DNA of 64,000 nt. Origin: Pelomonas caseinilytica. Its GTDB lineage: Bacteria > Pseudomonadota > Gammaproteobacteria > Burkholderiales > Burkholderiaceae_C. Location: contig NZ_JAJTWT010000007.1 in assembly GCF_021353235.1 (NCBI RefSeq), positions 186,001-250,000 on the forward strand, read 5' to 3'. The notes below the pieces were generated by a model. That model was not told the origin of the DNA. It ran no database searches and worked only from the letters and a program-made list of their open reading frames with translations. The position numbers and the translations under genes were made by a program. This document shows positions 1 to 8,807 of the stretch, piece after piece (position 1 is the first letter of the stretch; every line of letters begins with the position of its first letter).

Positions 1-312
1 GTCGCCGTCTGGGCCGCGGCGGCCTTCGGCGTGACCATCAAGCTGCTCAACCGGCTGCGCCATCCCGTCGTCTCGACGCTGCTCTACCTGGCCATGGGCT
101 GGGTGGTGGTGTTCGCCGTGGGCCCGCTGGTGGAGCGCATGCCCGGCCCGGGCCTCGCCCTGCTGGTGGCCGGCGGGCTGAGCTACACGCTCGGCGCCGT
201 CGTCTTCCTGCTTGACAACCGGCTGCGTTACGCCCACTTCGTGTGGCATCTGTTCGTGCTGGGCGGCAGCGTCTGCCACTTCTTCGCCGCCCTCTGGTAC
301 GCCTACGGCTGA
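1..312 (+). CDS. Hemolysin III / TrhA family membrane protein, 5'-truncated
   Basis: The reading frame is open from base 1, so only the last 103 residues of a multi-span inner-membrane protein are visible and the start lies outside the window. About four hydrophobic segments remain, ending in an H-x3-H pair (HFVWH) and a VLGGSVCHFFA stretch, the usual C-terminal signature of hemolysin III/YqfA/PAQR-type proteins, where the histidines are metal ligands. Members are linked to membrane-lipid homeostasis; true haemolysis is doubtful for most. The gene converges on the acyl-CoA ligase that follows. Family assignment is fairly secure; the specific role is unknown. Confidence 0.8.
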   Translation, partial: VAVWAAAAFGVTIKLLNRLRHPVVSTLLYLAMGWVVVFAVGPLVERMPGPGLALLVAGGLSYTLGAVVFLLDNRLRYAHFVWHLFVLGGSVCHFFAALWYAYG

Positions 313-325
313 AGGCCGCGGCGGC

Positions 326-1972
326 TCACTCGATGGCGCTGGCCGACCGGGCGCGCTCACGCAGCACGAACTTCTGGATCTTGCCGGTCGAGGTCTTGGG
401 CAGCTCGGCGAAGACCACGCGCTTGGGACACTTGAAGCGCGCCAGCTGGCCGCGGCAGAACTCGATGATCTCGGCCTCGGTGGTGGTGGCGCCCGGCTTG
501 AGCTCGACGTAGGCGCAGGGCACCTCGCCCCACTTGGCGTCGGGCAGGGCGACGACGGAGGCGATCATCACGGCGGGGTGGCGGTGCAGCACGTCCTCCA
601 CTTCGACGGAGCTGATGTTCTCGCCACCCGAGATGATGACGTCCTTGCTGCGGTCCTTGATCTTGACGTAGCCGTCGGGCTGCAGGACGGCGAGGTCGCC
701 GGTGTGGAACCAGCCGCCGGCGAAGGCCTCCTCGGTGGCCAGCGAATTCTTGAGATAGCCCTTCATGACGACGTTGCCGCGGAAGCAGATCTCGCCCAGG
801 GTCTCGCCGTCGGCCGGCACGGGCTGCAGGGTCTCGGGGTCGAGCACGGTGACGGCTTCCTGCAGCGGATAGCTCACGCCCTGGCGGCCGTTCAGCCGCG
901 CGCGCTCGGCGGGCGGCAGCGCCTCCCAGTCCTCCTGCTTCACGCACACCGCCGCCGGGCCGTAGACCTCGGTGAGGCCGTAGACGTGGGTGATGTCGAT
1001 GCCCGCGGCCTCGCAGCCCTCGATGACGGCGGCCGGCGGCGGCGCCCCGGCGATGAGGCCGCGAACGACACGACCGAGCGTGCCGCGCACCTCGGCCGGC
1101 GCGTTGATGAGCATGCCGTAGACGATGGGCGCGCCGCACAGGTGGGTGACGCCCTGCTCGTGGATGAGCTGCCACACCAGGGCCGGGTCGACCCTGCGCA
1201 GGCAGACGCTGGTGCCGCCCACGAGGGCCATGGTCCAGGGGAAGCACCAGCCGTTGCAGTGGAACATCGGCAGCGTCCACAGGTAGACGGGGTGGTCGGG
1301 CAGCTGCCAGGCGATGACGTTGTTGGCGGCGTTGAGATAGGCACCGCGGTGGTGGGTGACGACGCCCTTGGGGTTGCCGGTGGTGCCCGAGGTGTAGTTC
1401 AGGGCGATGGCGTCCCATTCGTCGGCGGGCAGCTGCCAGGCACCGGCGGGGTCGCCCTGGGCGAGCAGTTCCTCGTAGGTCAGGTTGCCCAGGCGCGGCG
1501 CCTCGGGCGCGGCGGGGTCGAGCACGTCGATGACGAGGGGCCGGTGGCGCGGCTCCACGGCCTGCAGGGCGCGGCCGACGACGGCGGCGAACTCCGGGTC
1601 CACCAGCAGCACGCGTGCTTCGCCATGCTCCAGCATGAAGGCGATGGCTTCGGCGTCGAGCCGGGTGTTGAGGGTGTTGAGCACGCCGCCCGCCATGGGC
1701 ACGCCGTAGTGGGCCTCGAACATGGCCGGGGTGTTGGGCAGCATGGCCGCCACGGTCACGCCCGGGCCCACGCCGTGGGCCGCCAGCGCGCTGGCCAGGC
1801 GGCGGCAGCGCGCCTCGGTCTCGCGCCAGGTCTGGCGCAGTTCGCCGTGGACGAGGGCCACGCGGTCCGGAAAGACGGCCGCCGCGCGGCCGAGGAAACT
1901 CAACGGCGACAGGGGCACGTGGTTGGCGGCGTTCTTGTCGAGGCCGATCTGGTAGGGGCTGATGCGGGTCAT
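326..1972 (-). CDS. AMP-forming acyl-CoA synthetase (medium-chain / DmdB-like)
   Basis: This 548-residue ANL-superfamily ligase activates a carboxylic acid with ATP and joins it to coenzyme A. Visible motifs are the P-loop YTSGTTGNPKGV (about residue 193), the YGLTE adenylate motif, the WFHTGD motif, the DVIISGGENIS hinge region and the C-terminal PKTSTGKIQK with the catalytic lysine. The active-site region MFHCNGWCFPW resembles medium-chain and methylmercaptopropionate ligases more than long-chain FadD; a separate FadD-type gene lies at 40320-41999. It stands alone, with a 372-base gap before the cold-shock gene. The substrate cannot be read from the sequence. Confidence 0.88.
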   Translation of the reverse strand: MTRISPYQIGLDKNAANHVPLSPLSFLGRAAAVFPDRVALVHGELRQTWRETEARCRRLASALAAHGVGPGVTVAAMLPNTPAMFEAHYGVPMAGGVLNTLNTRLDAEAIAFMLEHGEARVLLVDPEFAAVVGRALQAVEPRHRPLVIDVLDPAAPEAPRLGNLTYEELLAQGDPAGAWQLPADEWDAIALNYTSGTTGNPKGVVTHHRGAYLNAANNVIAWQLPDHPVYLWTLPMFHCNGWCFPWTMALVGGTSVCLRRVDPALVWQLIHEQGVTHLCGAPIVYGMLINAPAEVRGTLGRVVRGLIAGAPPPAAVIEGCEAAGIDITHVYGLTEVYGPAAVCVKQEDWEALPPAERARLNGRQGVSYPLQEAVTVLDPETLQPVPADGETLGEICFRGNVVMKGYLKNSLATEEAFAGGWFHTGDLAVLQPDGYVKIKDRSKDVIISGGENISSVEVEDVLHRHPAVMIASVVALPDAKWGEVPCAYVELKPGATTTEAEIIEFCRGQLARFKCPKRVVFAELPKTSTGKIQKFVLRERARSASAIE

Positions 1973-2344
1973 CGGGCGGACTCCTGCGCGTGACGGGACG
2001 AAGGCTGGGCGCCGACGTTGGCGCCTTGGCGGTCAGCCTAGGGCCGGCGGCTTACGCCGACGCTGACAAGCGGTCGCACGTCACGTTCAACCCCAGCACG
2101 CGTAGGGGCAGGCTCGTGCGCCCTGACACCGCCATCGAGCGACGTGTTACATTCGAGCCATAGATTCGCGCAAGACCGTTTCCTCAAGGTCTTATCTGCA
2201 GCCCCGCCGGCCACCCCCTGGCCCGTTCTCGCGAGCGGCTCGCTTCAGCAACTCCCGGTGAGTGTTCTTGAGTGTTTCTGTCTCCGCCAAGGCATGTCGC
2301 CCGCGGAGGGTTTTCTCCATTCCCATTCTTTCCAAGGAAATCTC
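1973..2344. promoter_or_regulatory. Intergenic region with the promoter and long leader of the cold-shock gene
   Basis: This 372-base gap holds no credible gene. It must carry the divergent promoter of the acyl-CoA ligase and the promoter and leader of the csp gene. A TTACAT...CATAGAT arrangement near 2147-2166 could be a promoter; if so the csp mRNA would have a leader of roughly 180 nt, as is usual for cold-shock genes whose leaders act as RNA thermosensors. An AAGGAAAT ribosome-binding site sits just before the csp ATG. The transcription start is inference. Confidence 0.45.
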
Positions 2345-2557
2345 ATGAGCATCGAAACCGGTACGGTCAAGTGGTTCGACGACGGCAAGGGCTTCGGCTT
2401 CATCTCGCCTGACAACGGCGGCAAGGATCTGTTCGCCCACCACAGCGAAATCAAGAACGGCGGCGGCTTCCGCACGCTGGCCGAAGGCGCCAAGGTCCAG
2501 TTCGAGTCCACGCAGGGCGCCAAGGGCCCGCAGGCCTCGAACATCCGCACGCTCTAA
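2345..2557 (+). CDS. cspA: Cold-shock protein, CspA family
   Basis: A 70-residue single cold-shock-domain (OB-fold) protein that binds single-stranded RNA and DNA and acts as an RNA chaperone. The RNA-binding motifs are present as [12 protein letters not shown] (RNP1, about residues 9-20) and DLFAHHS (RNP2, about 28-34). The frame stays open upstream to 2144, but the ATG at 2345 gives the standard family length and has a ribosome-binding site (AAGGAAAT). It is followed by a small conserved-looking gene and then infA, suggesting a cold-adaptation/translation block. Function is secure; whether it is truly cold-induced is not shown by sequence. Confidence 0.96.
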   Translation: MSIETGTVKWFDDGKGFGFISPDNGGKDLFAHHSEIKNGGGFRTLAEGAKVQFESTQGAKGPQASNIRTL

Positions 2558-2573
2558 GCGCGCAAGCAGTACC

Positions 2574-2592
2574 CCGGGGCCGCGTGCCCCGG
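2574..2592 (+). promoter_or_regulatory. Hairpin covering the ribosome-binding region of the small gene after csp
   Basis: CCGGGGC and GCCCCGG form a perfect 7-bp stem with a 5-nt loop, ending 2 nt before the ATG at 2595. No free Shine-Dalgarno sequence is visible, so the stem would occlude initiation unless opened. There is no T-run, so it is not a standard terminator. It could instead stabilise the csp mRNA 3' end. Confidence 0.5.
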
Positions 2593-2594
2593 CC

Positions 2595-2831
2595 ATGAAC
2601 AAGAAGAACATGAACAACAAGAACAACAACATCCAGTCGGGGCGTTATCAGATCTCGCCGATGAGCCTGCCTCATCACGAGGGCGGCTTCGCCGCCTCGG
2701 TGTCCATCCGCTCCGGCCAGGGCATGGCCAGCGTGGACCGCATCATGCAGTTCACGCCGCAGTTCCACAGCCGGCGGGCCGCGCTGCGCTACGCCAAGGC
2801 CGAAGGCCTGGTGTGGGCGCGCAGCCATTGA
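2595..2831 (+). CDS. Small basic protein downstream of csp, unknown function
   Basis: A 78-residue protein I do not recognise. The first 15 residues are very rich in Asn and Lys (MNKKNMNNKNNN); the rest is a compact mixed sequence with a basic C-terminal helix (HSRRAALRYAKAEGLVWARSH). An alternative start at 2610 would remove most of the Asn/Lys stretch. It follows csp by 37 nt and precedes infA by 48 nt on the same strand, so co-transcription is likely. Normal codon use argues that it is real. A nucleic-acid-linked role in cold response would fit the context but is inference. Confidence 0.7.
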   Translation: MNKKNMNNKNNNIQSGRYQISPMSLPHHEGGFAASVSIRSGQGMASVDRIMQFTPQFHSRRAALRYAKAEGLVWARSH

Positions 2832-2879
2832 TGCCGCTTCCGGCGGCGTTTCCAGTCCCCCTCACCAAGAAAGATTCAA

Positions 2880-3137
2880 GTGGCCAAGGAAGAACTGATC
2901 GAAATGCAAGGCGTCGTCCATGAAGTGCTGCCCGACTCGCGCTTTCGCGTGACGCTGACGAACGGACACGAGGTGATCGCCTACACCGGCGGCAAGATGC
3001 GCAAGCACCACATCCGCATCCTGGCCGGCGACAACGTGTCGCTGGAGATGTCGCCCTACGACCTGAGCAAGGGCCGCATCACCTTCCGCCATCTCGAACG
3101 CCGCACCGGCCCGGCGCCGGCCACCCAGCGCCGCTGA
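2880..3137 (+). CDS. infA: Translation initiation factor IF-1
   Basis: An 85-residue S1/OB-fold protein that binds the 30S A site during initiation. The family sequence is unmistakable: [13 protein letters not shown] at the start, the [13 protein letters not shown] core and the [10 protein letters not shown] motif. The start is a GTG at 2880; no ATG fits the conserved N-terminus. It exceeds the classical 72-residue IF-1 by a C-terminal tail (about residues 73-85, GPAPATQRR). Burkholderiales commonly carry a second IF-1 gene outside the ribosomal-protein operon, and the cold-shock neighbour fits such an accessory copy. Confidence 0.95.
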   Translation: MAKEELIEMQGVVHEVLPDSRFRVTLTNGHEVIAYTGGKMRKHHIRILAGDNVSLEMSPYDLSKGRITFRHLERRTGPAPATQRR

Positions 3138-3248
3138 CGCCAGGGAGGTTTGTGGCTGCGGCTTGACCGAGGTCAGTGCCGGTCGCCACCCGCTGCCTAG
3201 AGTGACGTCACGATTGAACGTCATGCGGCGGCCCGCCGCACCCCTCCC

Positions 3249-4838
3249 ATGCTCGACTCCAAGAACGCCGACGTCTGGCTCGTCGGCGGCGGCATCGCCT
3301 CGATGGCCGCGGCCGCCTTCCTGATCCGCGACGCCGGCATGCCCGGGCGGCGCATCCACATCCTCGAAGAACTGGGCCTTGCCGGCGGCTGCCTCGACGG
3401 CAGCGCCTCGCCCACGCAGCCCGGCTTCGTGACCCGCGGCGGGCGCATGCTCTGCGAGGAGGTCTACCAGTGCCTGTGGAACCTGCTCGACAGCATCCCC
3501 TCGCTGGAGCGGCCCGGGCTGTCGGTGCGCCAGGAGATCACCGCCTTCAACGACGAGGTCCGCACCGAAGCCCATGCGCGGCTGATCGGCCGCGGCGCGC
3601 GCATCCTCGACGCCAGGCACTACGGCCTGGACGGCCATGACCGCGCCGAACTCACGCGGCTGCTGGCCACGCCCGAGGCCATGCTGGGCGCGCGGCGCAT
3701 CGACGAACTCTTCTCGCCGCACTTCTTCGCCAGCCATTTCTGGCAGATGTGGCGCACCACCTTCGCCTTCCAGAACTGGCACAGCGCCATCGAGCTGCGG
3801 CGTTATTTCCTGCGCTTCCTGCAGGAGTTCCCGCGCATGCACACCCTGGCCGGCGTGCGCCGCACACCCTTCAACCAGTACGACTCCATCGCCGTGCCGC
3901 TGCAGCGCTGGCTGCTCGGCCAGGGCGTGGACGTGCGCTTCGGCCACCGCGTGACCGACATCGACTTCGACCAGGCCGACCCCGCCCGCCGCCGCGCCAC
4001 GCGGCTGCACGTGCTCACCGCCCAGGGCGGCCAGGCCATCGAGCTGGCCGCGGGCGACGCCTGCCTCGTGACCCTCGGCTCCATCACCGCCGACGCCACC
4101 TACGGCAGCAACACCGAGGCGCCGCCCCTCGTCCGCGACCGACGCGACGGTGCCTGGTCGCTGTGGGAGACGCTGGCGCGCAAGGCCGACGACTTCGGCC
4201 GGCCGCACACCTTCTTCAATGTCGACGACAACAAGTGGGAGTCGTTCACCCTCACGATGAACGGCCGCGCCCTGCTGGACCGCATCGTCGAGTTCAGCGG
4301 CAACCAGCCCGGCACCGGCGCGCTGATGACCTTCGTGGACTCGGCCTGGCTGATGTCCCTCGTCGTGCCGTACCAGCCGCACTTTCCCGGCATGCCGCCG
4401 GACACCTATACCGCCTGAGGCTACGGCCTCTTCATCGACGCGCCGGGCAACCACGTCGCCAAGCCGATGTCGCAGTGCGGCGGGCGCGAGATCCTCGACG
4501 AGCTGCTGTACCACCTGGGCTTCGGCGACATCCGGGCGGTGGCGCTGGCCAGCACCGACGTGACGCCCGTCATGCTGCCCTACGCCTCGGCCATGTTCGC
4601 GCCGCGCAAGCCGGCGGACCGGCCGCGCGTGCTGCCCGAGGGCGCGGCCAACTTCGCCTTCCTGGGCCAGCACGTCGAGTTGCCCGACGACACGGTCTAC
4701 ACCGTCGAATACTCGGTGCACTGCGCCATGCATGCCGTCTACCACCTCTTTGGCGTGGACAAGCCCATCCCGCCCATCTACCAGGGCCTGCACGACCCGC
4801 AGGTGGGCCTGCAGGCGCTGGCGGCGGCCTTCAGCTGA
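3249..4838 (+). pseudogene. ohyA: Oleate hydratase (MCRA family), interrupted by in-frame TGA
   Basis: An FAD-dependent fatty-acid double-bond hydratase, which adds water to oleate to give 10-hydroxystearate. The N-terminus has the dinucleotide-binding motif (VGGGIASMAAAAFLI, about residues 12-26) and HILEELGLAGGCLDG; the RGGRMLCEEVYQCLW loop follows, with Met where many family members have the catalytic Glu, as in Rhodococcus-type enzymes. Codon 390 (4416-4418) is TGA where the family has Trp (WGYGL); translation continues in the same frame with GYGLFIDAPGNHVAKPMS to a normal stop at 4838. Without the TGA the protein would be 529 residues, full length for this shorter subgroup. Nothing else is broken, so the lesion is very recent, a sequencing error, or read through. 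It precedes phospholipase C by 72 nt. Confidence 0.85.
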
Positions 4839-4910
4839 GGGCCGGTCCCAGGCGCCGGCGCGGCGGCGCCGTGGTGTACTGACGGCCCTTTCGATTCCGC
4901 GCCGCCCGCG

Positions 4911-7019
4911 ATGTCCCACCGCCGCCAGTTCCTCGCCCAAGCCGGTGCTGCCGGCCTGCTCGGCATCATCCAGCGCGCCCAGGCCGTGGCGCCCGCACGC
5001 GTCACCGGCACCATCAAGGACGTGGCCCACGTCGTGGTGCTGATGCAGGAGAACCGCTCCTTCGACCACTACTTCGGCAGCCTGCCCGGCGTGCGCGGCT
5101 TCGCCGATCCCTTCCCCCTGCCCACGCCGGGCGGCGGCACGGTCTGGACCCAGCCGCGCGCCCAGGGCGGGGCGCCGCTGCGGCCCTTCCGCCTCGACAC
5201 GCGCGCCCATCCCGAGCTGATGCGCCTGCACGGCACCCCCCACACCTGGCCCGACGCCCAGCTCGCCTGGGACCACGGCCGCATGAGCCGCTGGCCGGCC
5301 TACAAGCACGACCACGCCCTGGCGCACTACGGGCTGGAGGACATCGCCTTCCACGTCGCCCTGGCCGAGGCCTTCACCGTCTGCGACGCCTACCACTGCA
5401 GTTTCCAGGGCGGCACCCACCCCAACCGCTACTACCTCAACACCGGCACCGTCGACCCCCAGGGCCAGGGCGGCGGCCCGGCCCTCTTCAACGACCTCGA
5501 AGGCTTCGGCCCGGCCGACGGCAGCGGCCCGACCTACCGCTGGACCACCTATGCCGAGCGGCTGCAGGCCGCGGGCGTGCCATGGCAGGTCTACCAGGTG
5601 TTGGACGACAACTTCGACGACAACTCGCTGGCGAGCTTCCAGGTCTTCCGCGACGCGCATTTCCAGCGCCCCGGCCATGACCCGCAGCTGCGCGAGCGCG
5701 GCGTGGCCGATGCCGGCCTGGACCGCCTGCGTGCCGACGTGCTGGCCGGCCGGCTGCCCGCCGTGAGCTGGATCATCGGCACGGCCGAGGGCTCGGAGCA
5801 CCCCGCCACCTCAAGCCCTGCCCAGGGCGCCAGCTACATCGCCAAGGTGCTGGACGCCCTCACCGCCGACCCCGAGGTCTGGGCGCGCACCGTGCTGTTC
5901 ATCAACTACGACGAGAACGACGGCTGGTTCGACCACGTGCTGCCGCCGGCCGTGCCCTCGCGCGACGGCACAGGCGGCCTGGCCGGCGCCAGCGGCGTGC
6001 CCACCGACGGCGAATACCAGGAACGCCTGTCCGCCCGCCACCAGACGGCGCAGGACCGCGCCCTGCTCGGCCGGCCCCTGGGCCTGGGCCCGCGGGTGCC
6101 GATGTTCGTCGTCTCGCCGTGGAGCCGCGGCGGCTGGGTGTGCTCCGAAGTGCTGGACCACACCTCGGTGCTGCGCTTCCTGGAGGCCCGCTTCGGCGTG
6201 GCCGAGCCCCACATCACGCCCTGGCGCCGCGCCGTCTGCGGCGACCTCACGGCCGCCTTCGACTTCGGCGGCAGCGAGCCCACGCCGCCGCCGGCCCTGC
6301 TGCCCGACGTCGAGAAGCTCGCCCGCCAGGCCCGTGCCCTGCCCAAGCAGGTCAAGCCCCTCCCGCCGGCCACGCCCGCGGTGCCGACGCAGCACCGCGG
6401 CATGCGCCGGCTGCGCGCCCTGGACCTGCGGCCCGAGGCGCGCCTGCGCGCGGCGCCGGGCGGCGGCGTGCGCCTCCAGCTGGCCAATGCCGCCGGCCGG
6501 GCCGTCGTGCTCCACGTCATGGACCGGCTGCGCCTGGACGCCCTGCCACGCCGCTACACGCTCGCGCCGGGCGATCAGCTCGAGGCCGACTGGCCCGCCG
6601 GCCCCGCCGGCGACCACGACCTCTGGCTGCTCGGCCCCGGCGGCTGGCACCGCCACGCCATGGGCCCGGCCAGCGCCACGGCGCCGCAGGCCGACGTCGA
6701 CGTCGCCCGCGACGGCCGTTCGCTGAGCTGGCTGCTGACCAACCCGGGCGACCGGCTCCACCGCTTCGAACTGCGCGACCTGGCCTACGGCGCCGCGCCA
6801 CGGCACGTCGAGGTGGCCGCCGGCGGCGAAGCCCGGGTGGTGCTGCCCTTGCCCGAGCACCGCTGGTACGACTGGGCGGTGCGCTGCGAGGGCCTGGCCG
6901 GCTGGCACCGCCGCGCGGCCGGCCATGCGGAGAACGGCAGCGCCTCGGTGAACGACCCCGCCATGCACGGACCGGCCCAGCTGCGCAGCTGGCAGGGCGG
7001 GGCGACGCGAGCAGGCTGA
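4911..7019 (+). CDS. plcN: Phosphocholine-specific phospholipase C, TAT-exported
   Basis: A 702-residue secreted phosphoesterase that hydrolyses phosphatidylcholine to diacylglycerol and phosphocholine. The start carries a twin-arginine signal (SHRRQFLAQAGAAGLLG) followed by an Ala-rich cleavage region. The catalytic domain begins with VVLMQENRSFDHYFG (about residue 43) and later has FINYDENDGWFDHVLPP, both typical metal/active-site blocks of the PLC/acid-phosphatase superfamily. After about residue 490 two beta-rich C-terminal domains follow, as in Pseudomonas/Burkholderia PlcH/PlcN. With the adjacent oleate hydratase it suggests use or remodelling of phospholipid fatty acids. The exact headgroup preference is inferred. 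Confidence 0.9.
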   Translation: MSHRRQFLAQAGAAGLLGIIQRAQAVAPARVTGTIKDVAHVVVLMQENRSFDHYFGSLPGVRGFADPFPLPTPGGGTVWTQPRAQGGAPLRPFRLDTRAHPELMRLHGTPHTWPDAQLAWDHGRMSRWPAYKHDHALAHYGLEDIAFHVALAEAFTVCDAYHCSFQGGTHPNRYYLNTGTVDPQGQGGGPALFNDLEGFGPADGSGPTYRWTTYAERLQAAGVPWQVYQVLDDNFDDNSLASFQVFRDAHFQRPGHDPQLRERGVADAGLDRLRADVLAGRLPAVSWIIGTAEGSEHPATSSPAQGASYIAKVLDALTADPEVWARTVLFINYDENDGWFDHVLPPAVPSRDGTGGLAGASGVPTDGEYQERLSARHQTAQDRALLGRPLGLGPRVPMFVVSPWSRGGWVCSEVLDHTSVLRFLEARFGVAEPHITPWRRAVCGDLTAAFDFGGSEPTPPPALLPDVEKLARQARALPKQVKPLPPATPAVPTQHRGMRRLRALDLRPEARLRAAPGGGVRLQLANAAGRAVVLHVMDRLRLDALPRRYTLAPGDQLEADWPAGPAGDHDLWLLGPGGWHRHAMGPASATAPQADVDVARDGRSLSWLLTNPGDRLHRFELRDLAYGAAPRHVEVAAGGEARVVLPLPEHRWYDWAVRCEGLAGWHRRAAGHAENGSASVNDPAMHGPAQLRSWQGGATRAG

Positions 7020-7034
7020 GCGCCGCCGGGCCGC

Positions 7035-7991
7035 TCAGTCCGGCTCCCGGCAGCGGTGGATCTCGATGGTCGCGTGCACGATCTCCTCGTGCACCGACAG
7101 CCAGGCGCGCACCTCGTCGGGCGTGAGCGCCTCGGCATGCGTGACCAGGCTGAGCGCGCAGGCGTAGCTGGACCGGCCCACGCGCCAGACGTGCAGGTCG
7201 GCGATGGCCGTCTCGGTGGCGGCGCCGCGTTCGGCGACGACCTCGCGGATCTCGTCGACGACGGGGTGGTCCATCTCGCGGTCCAGCAGCACCTTGCTGG
7301 TCTCGGCCACCAGCCCCTTGGCCCAGACGGCGACGATGACGGCGCCGGCGATGCCCATGACCGGGTCCAGCCAGGCCCAGCCCAGCCACCAGCCGCCGGC
7401 CAGGGCCGCGATGGCAGCGACCGACGTCGCCGCATCCGCCACGACGTGGAGGTAGGCGGATTTCAGGTTGAGGTCGTGGCCATGGGCATGCCCGTGGTCG
7501 TGGTCATGCGAATGACCGTGCCCGTGCCCGTGGTGGTGGGCCGCCCCGAGGATGGCCGCGCAGCCCAGGTTCACGAGCAGGCCCAGCACCGCGATGGCCA
7601 GGGCCTCGGGGTAGTGGATGGGTGCCGGCTGCAGCAGCCGCTCGACCGAGCCGTACAGCATCAGCGCCACGACGACGAGCAGGAAGACGGCGCTCGCGAA
7701 GCCGCCCAGTACCTCGATCTTCCAAGTGCCGAAGGCGTAGCGAGGGTCCCGGGCATGGCGGCGCGCGGTGGCGTAGGCGAAGGCGCTCAGGCCGATGGCC
7801 ACCGCATGGCTGCTCATGTGCAGGCCATCGGCCAGCAGCGCCATGGAGTTGGAGAACCAGCCCGCGGCGATCTCCACGGCCATGGTGGCCGCCGTGATCC
7901 ACATCACCAGCCGCGTGCCGCGCTCGGCGGCAGCGTTGCCGCTGTCGAAGACATGCTCGTGCTGCCAGGGCGTGAGGTCGCGGGTATGCAT
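7035..7991 (-). CDS. dmeF: Cation diffusion facilitator, DmeF-like Co/Ni exporter
   Basis: A 318-residue CDF transporter exporting divalent metal in exchange for protons across the inner membrane. The N-terminus MHTRDLTPWQHEHVF closely follows DmeF proteins. Six transmembrane segments are visible, with metal-site pairs HMSSH (TM2) and HVVADAATS (TM5), and a His-rich loop between TM4 and TM5 (alternating His-Gly and His-Asp, about residues 160-180). The C-terminal cytoplasmic domain (HVWRVGR...) is complete. The ATG at 7991 matches family N-termini; an in-frame ATG at 8021 would add ten residues. Cobalt/nickel specificity is inferred from the N-terminus and His loop. Confidence 0.88.
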   Translation of the reverse strand: MHTRDLTPWQHEHVFDSGNAAAERGTRLVMWITAATMAVEIAAGWFSNSMALLADGLHMSSHAVAIGLSAFAYATARRHARDPRYAFGTWKIEVLGGFASAVFLLVVVALMLYGSVERLLQPAPIHYPEALAIAVLGLLVNLGCAAILGAAHHHGHGHGHSHDHDHGHAHGHDLNLKSAYLHVVADAATSVAAIAALAGGWWLGWAWLDPVMGIAGAVIVAVWAKGLVAETSKVLLDREMDHPVVDEIREVVAERGAATETAIADLHVWRVGRSSYACALSLVTHAEALTPDEVRAWLSVHEEIVHATIEIHRCREPD

Positions 7992-8117
7992 GGAAGTGGC
8001 CGGTTCGGGGGACGGCGCCATTGTCGGCCGCCGTGCCCCCGCCGGCGCCTGGCCATCGGGGTTCACTAAACTCTCGCCCTTTTTCCCCGCGCGCCGCCCG
8101 GCGCCGCTTCGGCCCGC

Positions 8118-8807
8118 ATGCAAGCCCTCCCACCGCAGACACCGGCAGCCGCCGCGGCACCCGAGCCGCTGGCGCGGCTGCTGCTGCAATGGGGCGTGGC
8201 GCCGGTGGCCGCCGCCCCGGTGCCCGAGCGCCTGGGCGGCTGGCTGGGCTGGGCGGATGCCATCGCCCTGTCCCAGGTGCTGACCACCGCGCCGGGCACG
8301 GCGGCCGACGCCGCCGCGCGCCGCGAAGCCCTGGACTGGGCCCATGCCGCGCTGGACCGGCTGCAGGCCGAGGCCGCCGCCGGCTTCGACGACGCCGAGC
8401 TGGCCCGCGACGCCGTCGAGCCGGCCCCCGAGGGGGTGCCCCTGGCCGACCTGCTGGCGCCCTTCCGCCTGCACCACAGCCAGCAGCAGCGCGCCATGGC
8501 GGCGCGCATCGCCACCCTGCGCGAGCGGCTGCGGCCGCGCCTGGCCGAGGCCTCGGGGCCGCTGGCCCGCCTGGCCCAGCTGGACGCCGTCTTCGAGCGC
8601 GCCCTGGCGGCCCAGGAGCGCAGCCAGCTGGCCGGCCTGGCCGCCCTGCTCGGCCGGCGCGCCGAGGCCCATCACGCCGCCGACGCGCGCGGCTGGCGCC
8701 GCCGCCTGTGGGCCGACCTGCAGCGCCTGCTGCGGGCCGAGCTGGATCTCCGACTTCAACCGGTGCTGGGCCTGATCGAGGCCCTGCACGACGACCGCCC
8801 CCGATGA
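8118..8807 (+). CDS. DUF3348-family protein, first gene of stator-like cluster
   Basis: A 229-residue, Ala/Leu-rich, largely helical soluble protein without signal peptide or membrane segment. The composition and its fixed position directly upstream of a DUF802 gene match the DUF3348 family, whose function is not known to me. The last bases overlap the next start (ATGA), so translation is probably coupled and the product is likely made together with the membrane protein. The C-terminal half (about residues 120-229) has heptad-like leucines and could form helical bundles or bind the coiled-coil tail of the DUF802 protein; that is inference. Confidence 0.75.
   Translation: MQALPPQTPAAAAAPEPLARLLLQWGVAPVAAAPVPERLGGWLGWADAIALSQVLTTAPGTAADAAARREALDWAHAALDRLQAEAAAGFDDAELARDAVEPAPEGVPLADLLAPFRLHHSQQQRAMAARIATLRERLRPRLAEASGPLARLAQLDAVFERALAAQERSQLAGLAALLGRRAEAHHAADARGWRRRLWADLQRLLRAELDLRLQPVLGLIEALHDDRPR

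Noticed and set aside
4416-4418. Selenocysteine codon in the oleate hydratase
   Set aside because: The family has Trp, not Cys, at this position, and no bacterial SECIS-like hairpin is visible just after the TGA.
2862-5801. Open frame of 979 codons on the minus strand opposite infA, oleate hydratase and phospholipase
   Set aside because: Composition is that of an antisense frame in very GC-rich DNA (Val/Gly/Ala/His/Arg runs), with no domain or signal; the + strand genes are secure.
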